A stretch of DNA of 64,000 nt, from contig NZ_JNZP01000027.1 of NCBI RefSeq assembly GCF_000725545.1, positions 31,080 to 95,079 on the forward strand, written 5' to 3'. The notes below the pieces were generated by a model. That model saw only the letters and a program-made list of their open reading frames with translations, was not told the origin of the DNA and did no database searches. Position numbers and translations under genes: made by a program. The stretch is from Streptomyces exfoliatus (GTDB taxonomy: Bacteria; Actinomycetota; Actinomycetes; Streptomycetales; Streptomycetaceae). Positions 18,620-27,459 of the stretch are shown in pieces. How positions within the stretch are numbered: the first letter of the stretch is position 1; every line of letters begins with the position of its first letter.

Positions 18620-19777
18620 GTGGGCGAGTCGGTACCGGTGCGCTGTCCTGAATGCCTGCACACGCAGGCGTACGCGGCGCCCGTCTTCCCCTGCGCGTGC
18701 GGAAGCCCGGTGGCACCGCCCGTGAAGGCCGGCGCGACGGCGGAACGGATCACGCACCGGAACTGGACGGACGCGTGGGTCACCGTCCGCTGCGAAGCGT
18801 GCGGACGGGAGGACGACTGGCCCCACCCGGAACTGGGCTGCTCGTGCGGGACGGTCCTGCGGGTACCGGTCCGGCCGGTTCCACCCGTTCGACCGGTGGA
18901 GCCGGTGGCTTCCGGAGGGACGGACGAGGCGGAAGTGGACGGCTCGGACCCCGGAGCGGTCGGGGACGTCGCGGACGTCGGCGGGCCGGTTTCGACCGGG
19001 TCCGCCCCGGCCTGGCCCCAGGGGCCCCGGACGGTCGACCGCGGCTCGGAGTGGTTCGGCGCCGGTCCTGCCGGCGGCCGCGGCGCGGGTACGGGTACGG
19101 GCGGACAGGGTGCGGCCGGCGTCCGCGCGAGCGACACCGGCACCCCTTACGGCGGACCGGACACCAGCGCACCCGGCACCGGCAGCGGCACCGGCGGGCC
19201 CGACTCCGGCCGGTCCGGCCCGGGGCCGCAGCCCGAGCCCGAGGATCCGCCCCGCGCGACCGCGTCCCCGACGCCGCCCCCGTCACACGGGCCCCAGGGG
19301 CCCCACGCACCCCTCACGCCCCCACGATCGCGCCCGTTCGCCGAGCGCTACCCCGTGCACATACCGCTGCCGCCCACCGGCCCCCGCCCCGCTCCGGCCC
19401 GGGGCACCTTCCAGCCCCTGACCATCAGGACCGCGCGGGACGCGGTCGCCGCTGCCGCGGAGTACCTGCGGTGGCTCGGGTTCCGGGACGTCGTCCAGCC
19501 GGAGGAGCGCCCCGCGTCCGGTGTGGACCTGCGGGCCCCCGGGCTCGTCGCGCAGGTCGACCCCAGCACCCGGCCCACCGGACTCAGGGCAGTCGAGTGC
19601 CTGTGGCTCAACGGACTCAGCACCTCCGCCGTGAGCGTGTGCTTCTCGCTGGCCGGCTACACACCGGAGGCCCGCTCACGCGCCGCCGAGATCGGTCTCC
19701 CGCTCTTCGTCCTGGACCTGACGGGCACCCCGCAGCCGGTGAACGACGCCGCCGACGGCCTGGCCACGGGCGCCTGA
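18620..19777 (+). CDS. Zinc-ribbon protein with restriction-endonuclease-like C-terminal domain
   Basis: A 385-residue protein in three parts. Residues about 1-80 contain two Cys clusters: CPEC...CAC and CEAC...CSC, typical of paired zinc ribbons. Residues about 85-260 are a low-complexity Pro/Gly/Thr/Ser linker. Residues about 265-385 look like a degenerate Mrr/PD-(D/E)XK fold: DAVAAAAEYLRWLGFRDV, SGVDLRAPGLVAQVD, and ECLWLNGLSTSAVSVCFSLAGYTPEA. No clear E-x-K is seen, so nuclease activity is uncertain. GTG at 18620 was chosen because AGGGGG lies 6 bases upstream; an earlier GTG at 18548 is possible. Confidence 0.6.
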   Translation: MGESVPVRCPECLHTQAYAAPVFPCACGSPVAPPVKAGATAERITHRNWTDAWVTVRCEACGREDDWPHPELGCSCGTVLRVPVRPVPPVRPVEPVASGGTDEAEVDGSDPGAVGDVADVGGPVSTGSAPAWPQGPRTVDRGSEWFGAGPAGGRGAGTGTGGQGAAGVRASDTGTPYGGPDTSAPGTGSGTGGPDSGRSGPGPQPEPEDPPRATASPTPPPSHGPQGPHAPLTPPRSRPFAERYPVHIPLPPTGPRPAPARGTFQPLTIRTARDAVAAAAEYLRWLGFRDVVQPEERPASGVDLRAPGLVAQVDPSTRPTGLRAVECLWLNGLSTSAVSVCFSLAGYTPEARSRAAEIGLPLFVLDLTGTPQPVNDAADGLATGA

Positions 19778-19891
19778 GCCCTCCGCGCCGGGATCCCGGG
19801 CCGGTACCCCAGGACCTCGACATCCGAAATCGGCCATTCACGCGTGACGATCACGGTCTTCCGGGCACAACACCCTCGGGGGGTGGGCGTC

Positions 19892-20692
19892 ATGCCGACG
19901 GGGATGTGGTGGTTCATCGGAGCGGCCTGCGGGCAGCTGCTGCTCGCCGCCGTGCTGTGGGGAACCCGCAGCCGGAGAAGCGGAGCGCCGCCCCCTGACG
20001 AGGTGCCGCCGCCGCAGGCCCTGGCGCTGCTGCGGGGCGGGCGGCGGGCCGCCGTCACCGTGGCGCTCGTGGCACTGCACCAGCGCGGGGCGGTCGCGGC
20101 GGGCCGCAAACATACGATTCGGGCCAACGGCGGACCGGGGCGGACCGCCGACCCCGTACAGCTGGGTGTGCACCGGGCGCTCCGCCGGGCCTTCCCGCTG
20201 CGGGACCTCGTGCTGCGTCCCGAGGCGCGGCGGGCGGTGGACTCGCTGCGGAGCGAACTGCGGGCGGCCGGCCTGCTCGGATCGCCCGGGCGGCTGGGGG
20301 CGGCCAGCGCGCTGCTCGGCTGCGTACCCCTGACGCTGGCGGTGGGGGCGTACGCGACGGCGCCGTCCGGTGCGGTGTTGACCGTGGTGTTCGCGGCGGG
20401 TGCGCTGCCGCTGCTCGCGGCGCTGACACTGTTGCGGCTGCTGCCGCCGACCCGGGCGGCGCGGCGCCTCCTCGCCGCCCTGCGGGAGCGGTATCCGCTG
20501 CCGGCGCACCGGGGCGAGGTGACGGACGGCCGGCTGGTCCAGCTGTACGTGGCGTTGTACGGCGATCCGGCGCTCGCCCTGTTCCTGCCCCGTTTCTCGC
20601 GGGAGGGCGGGCTGCTCGACCGGCCGGCGGAGGCGGACCGGAACCGGCCGCCGCCGGATCCCCGTCCGGCCACGGGTGACCGTCCGGGGTGA
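19892..20692 (+). CDS. Membrane protein, TIGR04222-type
   Basis: A 266-residue protein with one N-terminal helix (MWWFIGAACGQLLLAAVLWG) and two central helices (about residues 142-195), matching the TIGR04222 family of actinobacterial membrane proteins: ALALLRGGRRAAVTVALVALHQRGAV followed by a basic region. Function unknown. ATG at 19892 is preceded by GGGGGG; a GTG/ATG slightly upstream is possible. It ends 19 bases before the GNAT gene. Confidence 0.6.
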   Translation: MPTGMWWFIGAACGQLLLAAVLWGTRSRRSGAPPPDEVPPPQALALLRGGRRAAVTVALVALHQRGAVAAGRKHTIRANGGPGRTADPVQLGVHRALRRAFPLRDLVLRPEARRAVDSLRSELRAAGLLGSPGRLGAASALLGCVPLTLAVGAYATAPSGAVLTVVFAAGALPLLAALTLLRLLPPTRAARRLLAALRERYPLPAHRGEVTDGRLVQLYVALYGDPALALFLPRFSREGGLLDRPAEADRNRPPPDPRPATGDRPG

Positions 20693-20711
20693 GCCCGCGC
20701 CATACTGTCGT

Positions 20712-21239
20712 ATGCGCATCAGAGCGGCCGCTCCGGCCGAACTCCCGCTGCTCCAGGACATCGAACGGGCGGCGGGCGAGCCGTTCCGCACCCTCGGCAT
20801 GGCGGCGATCGCCGACGACGACCCCCTGCCGCTGGACGTCATGGAGTCGTACCGCTGCGCGGGCCGGGCGTGGGTGGCGGTGGACGCCGCCGATCGTCCG
20901 GTCGCGTATCTCCTCGCCGACACGGTCGACGGCGCCGCCCACATCGAGCAGGTGTCGGTGCATCCCGGGGCCGCGCGCCGGGGCGTCGGCCGGGCGCTGA
21001 TCGAGCACCTGGCCGCGTCCGCCAGGGAGCAGGGCCTGGCGGCGCTGACCCTGACGACGTTCACCGAGGTGCCGTGGAACGCCCCGTACTACACGCGGCT
21101 CGGCTTCCGCCCGCTCGCGGAGTCCGACCCGGCCCTGACGGAGGGCCTGCGCGCCATCAGCCGCGCCGAGGCCGCCCACGGCCTCTCCGTCTGGCCCCGT
21201 GTCTGCATGCGCCGGGAGGTGGAGGGGTCCGCCCCTTGA
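20712..21239 (+). CDS. GNAT family N-acetyltransferase
   Basis: A 175-residue GCN5-type acetyltransferase. The acetyl-CoA motif A is VSVHPGAARRGVGRALIEHL (Q/R-x-x-G-x-G/A), and motif B is APYYTRLGFRPL. No ribosome-binding site is seen; CATACT lies 5 bases before the ATG, so a leaderless transcript is plausible. Substrate unknown. Convergent with the oxidoreductase gene, with a tandem repeat between them. Confidence 0.85.
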   Translation: MRIRAAAPAELPLLQDIERAAGEPFRTLGMAAIADDDPLPLDVMESYRCAGRAWVAVDAADRPVAYLLADTVDGAAHIEQVSVHPGAARRGVGRALIEHLAASAREQGLAALTLTTFTEVPWNAPYYTRLGFRPLAESDPALTEGLRAISRAEAAHGLSVWPRVCMRREVEGSAP

Positions 21240-21270
21240 GGACCCCTCGCGCGCGGTCCGGCGCGCCGCA

Positions 21271-21375
21271 CCCGATGCCCGGTGCGTCCCCCCGCCATGC
21301 GGTGCGCCCCACCCGCCGTGCGGTGCGTCCCACCCGGCGTGCGGTGCGTCCCACCCGGCATGCGGTGCGCCTCAC
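21271..21375. repeat. 21-bp tandem repeat, five units
   Basis: Four well-kept units (21292-21312, 21313-21333, 21334-21354, 21355-21375) and one degenerate unit (21271-21291). Core of each unit: CCGSCRTGCGGTGCGYCCCAC. It fills the gap between two convergent stop codons and reaches the stop of the gene at 21372. Period 21 equals two helical turns and also seven codons. Confidence 0.85.
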
Positions 21376-22031
21376 CCGCTCTCCTCACTCGGGCCCGTCG
21401 CGTACGCCAACGGCGGCGCGATCGCGCGTACGTCGACCTGCTCCGCCACCCACAGTCCGATGAACAGCGCGGCGGTCGCCTCCAGCAGTCCGGCCCGGTC
21501 CAGGCCGCCTCCGGGCACCGGCTCGCAGCCCACGTCCCGTACCAGCTCGTACACCCGGGCGAGCGCCGCCTCGTCGTCCCCGCAGACGGGAACCGCGAGG
21601 GGCTGACCGTCGAAGGCCGGCGGGGTCATCCGCCACACGTCCTCGTGGCAGAGGTTGAAGGCCTTGACGACCCGCGCACCCGGTGCCGCCGCGGCGAGAC
21701 GGCGCGCCGCCGAGGGCCCGCCCTCCGTCAGCAGCCGGAAGCCGGGCCCGACCGGATTGGCGCAGTCGAGCAGGACCTTCCCGCTCAGCGCCCCCCGCAA
21801 CGCCCTGACGACGTCGGTCCCGGCGCCGTACGGCAGGGCGGCCAGCACGACCTCGCCGAAGCGCGCCGCCTCGTCCGGACCGCCGTGTCCCGCGGAGCCC
21901 CCGATGCGTGTCGCGAGCCGTCGGGCCTTCCCCTCGTCCCGGCCTCCGACGAACACCTCGTGCCCGGCCCTCACCCAGTGCGTGGCCAGCGCGTCGGCCA
22001 TGTTCCCCGTTCCCAGCACACCGATCTTCAA
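21372..22031 (-). CDS. NADP-binding (F420-dependent NADP reductase-like) oxidoreductase
   Basis: A 219-residue Rossmann protein of the NADP_oxidored/F420 family: KIGVLGTGNMADALATHWVRAGHEVFVGGRD at the N-terminus, LLDCANPV in the middle, VVKAFN and a GLLEATAALFIGLW helix near the end. I choose a TTG start at 22031 because GGAGAGGGG lies 8 bases upstream and the Rossmann motif begins at residue 2; the in-frame ATG at 22100 would run into the promoter of the divergent HxlR gene. Substrate unknown. Confidence 0.75.
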   Translation of the reverse strand: MKIGVLGTGNMADALATHWVRAGHEVFVGGRDEGKARRLATRIGGSAGHGGPDEAARFGEVVLAALPYGAGTDVVRALRGALSGKVLLDCANPVGPGFRLLTEGGPSAARRLAAAAPGARVVKAFNLCHEDVWRMTPPAFDGQPLAVPVCGDDEAALARVYELVRDVGCEPVPGGGLDRAGLLEATAALFIGLWVAEQVDVRAIAPPLAYATGPSEESG

Positions 22032-22107
22032 CGTTCCGCCCCTCTCCGCGTCTGCCTCATCCGCTTCGGGGACGAGACTAGGAAACCCGTCAGGCACCAT
22101 TCGGTAC

Positions 22108-22458
22108 GTGACGACCGACGCCTATCTCGCCGACTGCCGCGCCCGCCTCGCCTTCGACCTGCTCTCCCACACCTGGAACGCCGTGCTGATCTGGAGCCTG
22201 CGGGAGGGGCCCAGGCGCCCCGGCGAACTCCGTGAGCGCATCGGCGGCATCAGCCCCAAGGTGCTGACCGAGACGCTGCGCCGGCTGGAGTTCAACGGCC
22301 TCGTGGAGAGACGTTCCTACGCCGAGGCACCACCCCGCGTCGAGTACGAACTCACCGCCCTGGGAAGGACGTTGCTGGGTCCGATCGACGCGTTCGGCGC
22401 CTGGGCCTTCGAGCACGGCGACGAGGTCATGGCCGCCCAGGAGCGCAACGGCGGGTGA
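22108..22458 (+). CDS. HxlR family transcriptional regulator
   Basis: A 116-residue winged-helix protein: LSHTWNAVLIWSLREGPRRPGELRERIGGISPKVLTETLRRLEFNGLVERR is the full HxlR signature, except that the usual N-terminal Cys is a Cys at residue 10 (YLADCRARLAF). It starts at a GTG. Divergent from the NADP-binding oxidoreductase (76-base gap), a common HxlR arrangement in which a quinone, aldehyde or thiol-reactive compound induces the reductase. Confidence 0.88.
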   Translation: MTTDAYLADCRARLAFDLLSHTWNAVLIWSLREGPRRPGELRERIGGISPKVLTETLRRLEFNGLVERRSYAEAPPRVEYELTALGRTLLGPIDAFGAWAFEHGDEVMAAQERNGG

Positions 22459-22480
22459 GCCCCGGGGCGTCGCCGGCATG

Positions 22481-24094
22481 TCAGGGCGTACGCCCGGTGT
22501 CTCCGTACCGCTGCCGCAGTTCCACCTTCCGCACCTTGCCGCTCACCGTCATCGGGAAGTCGGTGAGGATCTCCACCCTGCGCGGGATCTTGTAGTGGGC
22601 GAGCCGGTCCCGGCAGAAGGCGGTGAGCTCCTCCAGGGTGGGGGCGTCGGCGGGGTCGCGGGGGACGACGCAGGCCAGGATCTCCTCGCCGTAGTGCTCG
22701 TCGGGGACTCCCACGACCTGCACGTCGGCGATCTTCGGGTGTCCGTGGAGGAACTCCTCGATCTCGCGCGGGTACACGTTCTCGCCACCCCGGATGATCA
22801 TGTCCTTGATGCGGCCGACGATCTGCACGTAGCCGTCGTCGCGCATCACCGCCAGGTCCCCGGTGCGCATCCAGCGGCCGGCGTCGATCGCCTCCGCGGT
22901 CTTCTCCGGTTCGTTCCAGTAGCCGAGCATCACGCTGTAGCCGCGGGTGCGGAGTTCTCCCGCCGTGCCGCGCTCCACGGTGACGCCGGTCGCCGGGTCG
23001 CTGATCTTCACCTCGACGTGCGGCATCACTCGGCCGACCGTGCCCGTGCGGCGCTCCAGGTCGTCGTCGCGCCGGGTCTGGGTGGAGACGGGCGAGGTCT
23101 CCGTCATGCCGTAACAGATCGACACCTCGGCCATGTTCATCTCGGCGACGACCCGCTTCATCACCTCGACGGGGCACGGCGAGCCCGCCATGATCCCGGT
23201 GCGGAGGGTGGAGAGGTCGTACGAGGCGAAGTCGGGCAGGTTCAGCTCGGCGATGAACATCGTCGGGACGCCGTAGAGCGAGGTGCACCGCTCCTCCTGC
23301 ACCGCCCTGAGCGTGGCCGCCGGGTCGAAGGAGGGCGCGGGGATCACCATGCAGGCGCCGTGCGAGGTGGCGGCCAGATTCCCCATGACCATGCCGAAGC
23401 AGTGGTAGAAGGGCACCGGGAGGCAGATCCGGTCCTGCTCGGTGTAGGCGATCATCTCGCCGACGAAGTAACCGTTGTTGAGGATGTTGTGGTGGGAGAG
23501 CGTGGCTCCCTTCGGGAAGCCCGTCGTCCCCGAGGTGTACTGGATGTTGACGGGTTCGTCGCAGGACAGCGGCTCGGGGCGCAGCTCTCCGGGCGTACGG
23601 GTGAGGTACGCGTCCCAGCTCTCGTCCCCGAAGTAGACCGCCTCGCGCAACTCCGGGCACTTGGCGCGCACTTGCTCGACCATCGCCCGGTAGTCGCTCG
23701 TCCTGTGGGCGAGCGAGGCGAAGAGCAGGGTGATCCCCGCCTGGTTGAGGACGTAGGCCAACTCATGTGCGCGATAAGCCGGGTTGATGGTGACCATGAC
23801 GGCGCCGATGCGGGCGGTGGCGTACTGGACGAGGACCCACTCGGCGCAGTTGACCGCCCAGATGCCGACCCGGTCGCCCTTCCGTACGCCGCTGCCGAGC
23901 AGGGCCCCGGCGAGGCGGTCGACGTCGGCGCCGAACCGGGCGTACGTCCAGCGGCGTCCGGTGGGGACGTCGACGAGCGCCTCCCGGTCGGGCCAGGCGG
24001 CGACGGCCCGGTCCAGGTTGGCGCCGATGGTGTCGCCGAGGAGGGCGGTGGTGGACACCCCGTGGGCGTACGAGAGTTCCTTGGGCGCACTCAC
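22481..24094 (-). CDS. AMP-binding acyl-CoA synthetase (FadD-like)
   Basis: A 537-residue adenylate-forming enzyme. Motifs in order: [24 protein letters not shown] (P-loop-like A3), [10 protein letters not shown] (A5), [38 protein letters not shown] (A7/A8), and the C-terminal catalytic lysine in [13 protein letters not shown]. It starts at a GTG overlapping the stop of the upstream synthetase (GTGA). Chain-length preference cannot be read. The pair with the next gene and the divergent GAF-LuxR regulator suggests fatty- or organic-acid activation under regulated conditions. Confidence 0.88.
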   Translation of the reverse strand: MSAPKELSYAHGVSTTALLGDTIGANLDRAVAAWPDREALVDVPTGRRWTYARFGADVDRLAGALLGSGVRKGDRVGIWAVNCAEWVLVQYATARIGAVMVTINPAYRAHELAYVLNQAGITLLFASLAHRTSDYRAMVEQVRAKCPELREAVYFGDESWDAYLTRTPGELRPEPLSCDEPVNIQYTSGTTGFPKGATLSHHNILNNGYFVGEMIAYTEQDRICLPVPFYHCFGMVMGNLAATSHGACMVIPAPSFDPAATLRAVQEERCTSLYGVPTMFIAELNLPDFASYDLSTLRTGIMAGSPCPVEVMKRVVAEMNMAEVSICYGMTETSPVSTQTRRDDDLERRTGTVGRVMPHVEVKISDPATGVTVERGTAGELRTRGYSVMLGYWNEPEKTAEAIDAGRWMRTGDLAVMRDDGYVQIVGRIKDMIIRGGENVYPREIEEFLHGHPKIADVQVVGVPDEHYGEEILACVVPRDPADAPTLEELTAFCRDRLAHYKIPRRVEILTDFPMTVSGKVRKVELRQRYGDTGRTP

Positions 24095-25776
24095 GTGAGG
24101 TCCCCTTCCGCGTACTCCTTGCCGCCGCCTTCCGCCGTGAGCCGGCGCAGCTCCACGCGCCGGATCTTGCCCGAGACCGTCTTGGGCAGCTCGGCGAACT
24201 CGATGCGCCGGATCCGCTTGTACGGGGCGAGGACCGCGCGCGAGTGGGCGAAGAGGGCCTTCGCGGTCTCCTCGCCCGGCTCCCAGCCGGCCGCGAGGAC
24301 GACGTACGCCTTGGGGACGGCGAGCCGCAGCGGATCGGGGGCGGGGACGACGGCCGCCTCGGCGACGGCCTCGTGCTCCAGGAGGGCGCTCTCCAGCTCG
24401 AAGGGGCTGATCTTGTAGTCGGAGGCCTTGAAGACGTCGTCGGCGCGCCCGATGTACGTGATGTAGCCGTCCTCGTCCCGTGAGCCGATGTCTCCGGTGC
24501 GGTAGTAGCCGTCGGCCATCGCCTCGGCCGTCTTCTCCGGGTCGCCGTGGTAGCCGGTCATCAGGCCCACCGGGTTGGCGGACAGGTCGAGGCAGATCTC
24601 GCCCTCCGCCACGTCCGGCGCTCCGCTGACCGGGTCGACGAGGGTGACGCGGAAGCCGGGGCTCGGGCGGCCCATGGAGCCCTCCTTGAGCCGCTGGCCG
24701 GGGCTGTTGGAGACCTGGACGGCGGTCTCGGTCTGGCCGAAGCCGTCCCGGACGGTGACGCCCCAGGCGCGCCGCACCGACTCGATGACCTCGGGGTTGA
24801 GCGGTTCGCCCGCGGCGACGACCTCGCGCGGCGGGGCCTTCAGGCGGCTCAGGTCGGCCTGGACCAGCATCCGCCACACGGTCGGCGGGGCGCAGAAGCT
24901 GGTGACGCCGTTCCGGTCCATCTCGCCCATCAGCCGGGCCGGATCGAAGCGCGTGTAGTTGTGGACGAAGACGGTCGCCTCCGCGTTCCACGGGGCGAAC
25001 AGGTTGGACCAGGCGTGCTTGGCCCAGCCGGGCGAGGAGATGTTGAGGTGCACGTCGCCCGGCCTGAGGCCGATCCAGTACATCGTCGAGAGGTGCCCCA
25101 CCGGGTACGAGGTGTGGGTGTGCTCGACCAGCTTGGGCCGGGCGGTCGTACCGGAGGTGAAGTACAGCATCAGGGTGTCGTCGGCGAGGGTGACGCCGTC
25201 GGGCTCGAACACGTCGGACTCGCCGTCGGCGAGCTCGTACCCCAGCCAGCTCACGCCGTCGCCGCCGACCGCGATCCGGGTGTAATCCCCGGGGATGTCG
25301 TCGAACTTGGCGGTGTCCTCGGCGCGAGCGATCACATGGCGGGCGCGGCCCCGCTCGACGCGGTCGCGGAGGTCGGCCGGGCCGAGGAGCGGGGTGGCGG
25401 GGATGACGACGGCGCGCAGCTTCATCGCGGCGAGGACGGTCTCCCACAGCTCGACCTGGTTGCCGAGCATCACGATGATCCGGTCGCCGGCGCGCACGCC
25501 CTGGGCCCTGAGCCAGTTCGCGACCCGGTTAGAGCGGGCGGCCATCCCGGCGAAGGACACCTTCGTCTCGGAGCCGTCCTCCTCGACGAGGTGGAGCGCG
25601 GTCCTCCCGTTCCCCTCGGCGATGACGTCGAACCAGTCGAGCGCCCAGTTGAACCGGTCGGACCGGGGCCAGGCGAAGCCCTCGTAGGCCGTCTCGTAGT
25701 CCTCGCGATGCTGGAGCAGGAAGTCCCGGGCGGCCCGGAACCTCTCCGTCGCGCCGGTCGCGCTCGTCACGGTCAT
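24091..25776 (-). CDS. AMP-binding acyl-CoA synthetase (medium-chain ACSM-like)
   Basis: A 561-residue synthetase whose N-terminal [38 protein letters not shown] is typical of the medium-chain/benzoate type. It has [18 protein letters not shown] (A3), GFGQTETA (A5), [39 protein letters not shown] (A7/A8) and [12 protein letters not shown] (catalytic Lys). The start ATG at 25776 has a perfect AGGAGG. It is the first gene of the two-synthetase operon and is divergent from the LuxR gene. Confidence 0.88.
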   Translation of the reverse strand: MTVTSATGATERFRAARDFLLQHREDYETAYEGFAWPRSDRFNWALDWFDVIAEGNGRTALHLVEEDGSETKVSFAGMAARSNRVANWLRAQGVRAGDRIIVMLGNQVELWETVLAAMKLRAVVIPATPLLGPADLRDRVERGRARHVIARAEDTAKFDDIPGDYTRIAVGGDGVSWLGYELADGESDVFEPDGVTLADDTLMLYFTSGTTARPKLVEHTHTSYPVGHLSTMYWIGLRPGDVHLNISSPGWAKHAWSNLFAPWNAEATVFVHNYTRFDPARLMGEMDRNGVTSFCAPPTVWRMLVQADLSRLKAPPREVVAAGEPLNPEVIESVRRAWGVTVRDGFGQTETAVQVSNSPGQRLKEGSMGRPSPGFRVTLVDPVSGAPDVAEGEICLDLSANPVGLMTGYHGDPEKTAEAMADGYYRTGDIGSRDEDGYITYIGRADDVFKASDYKISPFELESALLEHEAVAEAAVVPAPDPLRLAVPKAYVVLAAGWEPGEETAKALFAHSRAVLAPYKRIRRIEFAELPKTVSGKIRRVELRRLTAEGGGKEYAEGDLT

Positions 25777-25837
25777 ATGTCCTCCTCGTTGCGGCACCGG
25801 TCCCGGACATCGTGTAATCAGTGACCCAGGTCTCACT

Positions 25838-25853
25838 ACCCCCGTTCGGGGGT
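25838..25853. promoter_or_regulatory. ACCCCCG-TT-CGGGGGT palindrome
   Basis: Perfect 7+7 palindrome in the 115-base divergent region between the acyl-CoA synthetase operon and the GAF-LuxR gene. Best operator candidate for that regulator. Confidence 0.55.
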
Positions 25854-25891
25854 GAACCGGCCGGCCTGCGACGGGGAGACAGGAGAGAGCG

Positions 25892-26722
25892 GTGCGGGAG
25901 CACACCGGATCCACGGAGCTGCGCGGGGCACTGCTGCGGCTGCGCCGCGCCACCGGCCTCCCGGTCGTCTTCGGCGGACTGCTTCACGACGGGCGCGTGC
26001 TGCGGATCGGCGAGCTGAACGGGGCGGTGACCCCGGCCCTCCGTGGGCTCACGATCACGACGGGCTCGGGTCTCGGCGGGAAGTGCCTGGCCCTCGCACG
26101 GCCGTGCGCGGTGACGGACTACCCCTCGGCGCGGCACATCACGCACGAGTACGACGGCCCGGTGTCCGCCGAGGGCTTGCGCTCGGTGATCGCGGTGCCG
26201 GTCGTCGTACGCCGGAAGGTACGGGGCGTGCTGTACGGGGCGATGCGCGACGCCCTGCCGATCGGCGAGCGGGTCTTCGACGCGGCGGTGGCGGCGGCCC
26301 GGGACGTGGAGCAGGCGCTCGCGGTACGCGACGAGGTCGGCCGGCTGCTCGCGCCGCCGGCCTCGGGGCCGTCCTGGGAGGAGGTGCGGCGGGCGTACGG
26401 GGAGCTGCGCGAGCTGGCGCCCCGGGTCGCGGACCCGGAGCTGCGGGAGCGGCTGCTCGCGGTGTGCGGGCGCCTGGAGTCGGCCTCGGGCTCCGCCACG
26501 GCCACGGCCTCCGGCTCCGCGGCGGGGCCGGCCCTGACGCCGCGCGAGACGGACGTCCTGGCGGCGGTGGCCTCGGGGGCGACGAACGCGACGGCGGCGG
26601 CGCGTCTCGGCCTGCGGCCGGAGACGGTGAAGGGCTACCTGCGCTCGGCGATGCGGAAGCTGGGGGCGCACACGCGCATGGAGGCGGTGGTGGCGGCGCG
26701 GCGGGCCGGGGCGCTGCCGTGA
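25892..26722 (+). CDS. GAF-domain LuxR family transcriptional regulator
   Basis: A 276-residue protein. Residues about 10-150 form a GAF-like sensor (GLPVVFGGLLHDGRVLRIGEL...GLGGKCLALARP...VIAVPVVVRRKVRGVLYGAMR). Residues about 210-272 are a LuxR/GerE HTH: LTPRETDVLAAVASGATNATAAARLGLRPETVKGYLRSAMRKLGAHTRMEAV. The linker is a Ser/Ala/Gly stretch. The GTG start has AGGAGAG upstream. Such GAF-LuxR regulators sit beside acyl-CoA synthetase pairs in streptomycetes; an acyl-CoA or acid ligand is plausible but unproven. Confidence 0.85.
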   Translation: MREHTGSTELRGALLRLRRATGLPVVFGGLLHDGRVLRIGELNGAVTPALRGLTITTGSGLGGKCLALARPCAVTDYPSARHITHEYDGPVSAEGLRSVIAVPVVVRRKVRGVLYGAMRDALPIGERVFDAAVAAARDVEQALAVRDEVGRLLAPPASGPSWEEVRRAYGELRELAPRVADPELRERLLAVCGRLESASGSATATASGSAAGPALTPRETDVLAAVASGATNATAAARLGLRPETVKGYLRSAMRKLGAHTRMEAVVAARRAGALP

Positions 26723-26826
26723 CGCGCTCCTGCACTGGGTGCCAGCCCGGCCTCCGCCGGCGCCGTACAGCCCCCTTCGGTCGTCATCGCCGCGCCCGGT
26801 CAGGCGTCGTGGAGTCGGGGTTCGCC

Positions 26827-26856
26827 GTCACCGGTCAGGTTGGTCTGACTGGTGAC
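26827..26856. terminator. Hairpin between convergent genes
   Basis: Arms 26827-26838 and 26845-26856 pair over 12 bases with one G-T pair and a 6-base loop. Bidirectional terminator between the LuxR gene and the SUKH-3 gene. Confidence 0.65.
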
Positions 26857-26899
26857 CGTCCCCTGGACGAGCAGGGAGGAGGCCGTTCCCGGAACGACG

Positions 26900-27370
26900 T
26901 CAGACGAAGTGGTCCCGCGCTTCCTGCTGGGGGCCGCGCAGCAGACAGCTGATGGCCTCGTACGTGTCCGCTCCCAGGAAATAGGGGCCGGTGTGGTGCA
27001 TCAGAAAGAATCGCCCGGTCTCGTCGATGAGGACGATGGCCCCGTCGAACGACTCGTACCCCACGGGAAAGAGCTTCTTGCCGACGTTCGCGGCGAGTTC
27101 GGCGACGTCCTCGCCGCTCTCGTCGTAGATCCAGTGCGGCGTGAATCCGACGGAGTCGGGCGGGGTTCCCGGAACCACCAGGCGCAGTCCGCCGAATTCC
27201 CTGACGAAGTCCTGGGCGGCCGGGAACGGTTCGACCGGATGACCCTCCTCCGCGAATCGGTCGGTCACGAAGCTCAGGAGCTCAGGCAGCTGCGAACCGA
27301 TGTCACGCCCCCGGGACCAGCCCGCCTCGGTGAGAGCGGCCTCGACTTCCTCCACTGTCATTCTCGGCAC
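26900..27370 (-). CDS. SUKH-3 family immunity-like protein
   Basis: A 156-residue protein fitting the SUKH-3 immunity family: an N-terminal EVEAALTEAGWSRGRDIG, then PAAQDFVREFGGLRLVVPG (the Phe-x-x-x-Gly-Gly-Leu core), VGKKLFPVGYESFDGAIVLIDETGRFFLMHHTGPYFLGADTYEAISCLLRG. Members neutralise polymorphic toxins such as deaminases or nucleases. No toxin gene adjoins it, so it looks like an orphan immunity gene. Start taken at the GTG at 27370; an ATG three codons further on is equally possible. Confidence 0.75.
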   Translation of the reverse strand: MPRMTVEEVEAALTEAGWSRGRDIGSQLPELLSFVTDRFAEEGHPVEPFPAAQDFVREFGGLRLVVPGTPPDSVGFTPHWIYDESGEDVAELAANVGKKLFPVGYESFDGAIVLIDETGRFFLMHHTGPYFLGADTYEAISCLLRGPQQEARDHFV

Positions 27371-27459
27371 GGCGTGCTCTCAGCCCTTCCTCGGCGCCCT
27401 GCAGGCCCTTGTCGAAGCCGTCCATGAGGTGCTTACGGGCCAGGGGAACTGGCGATCCA

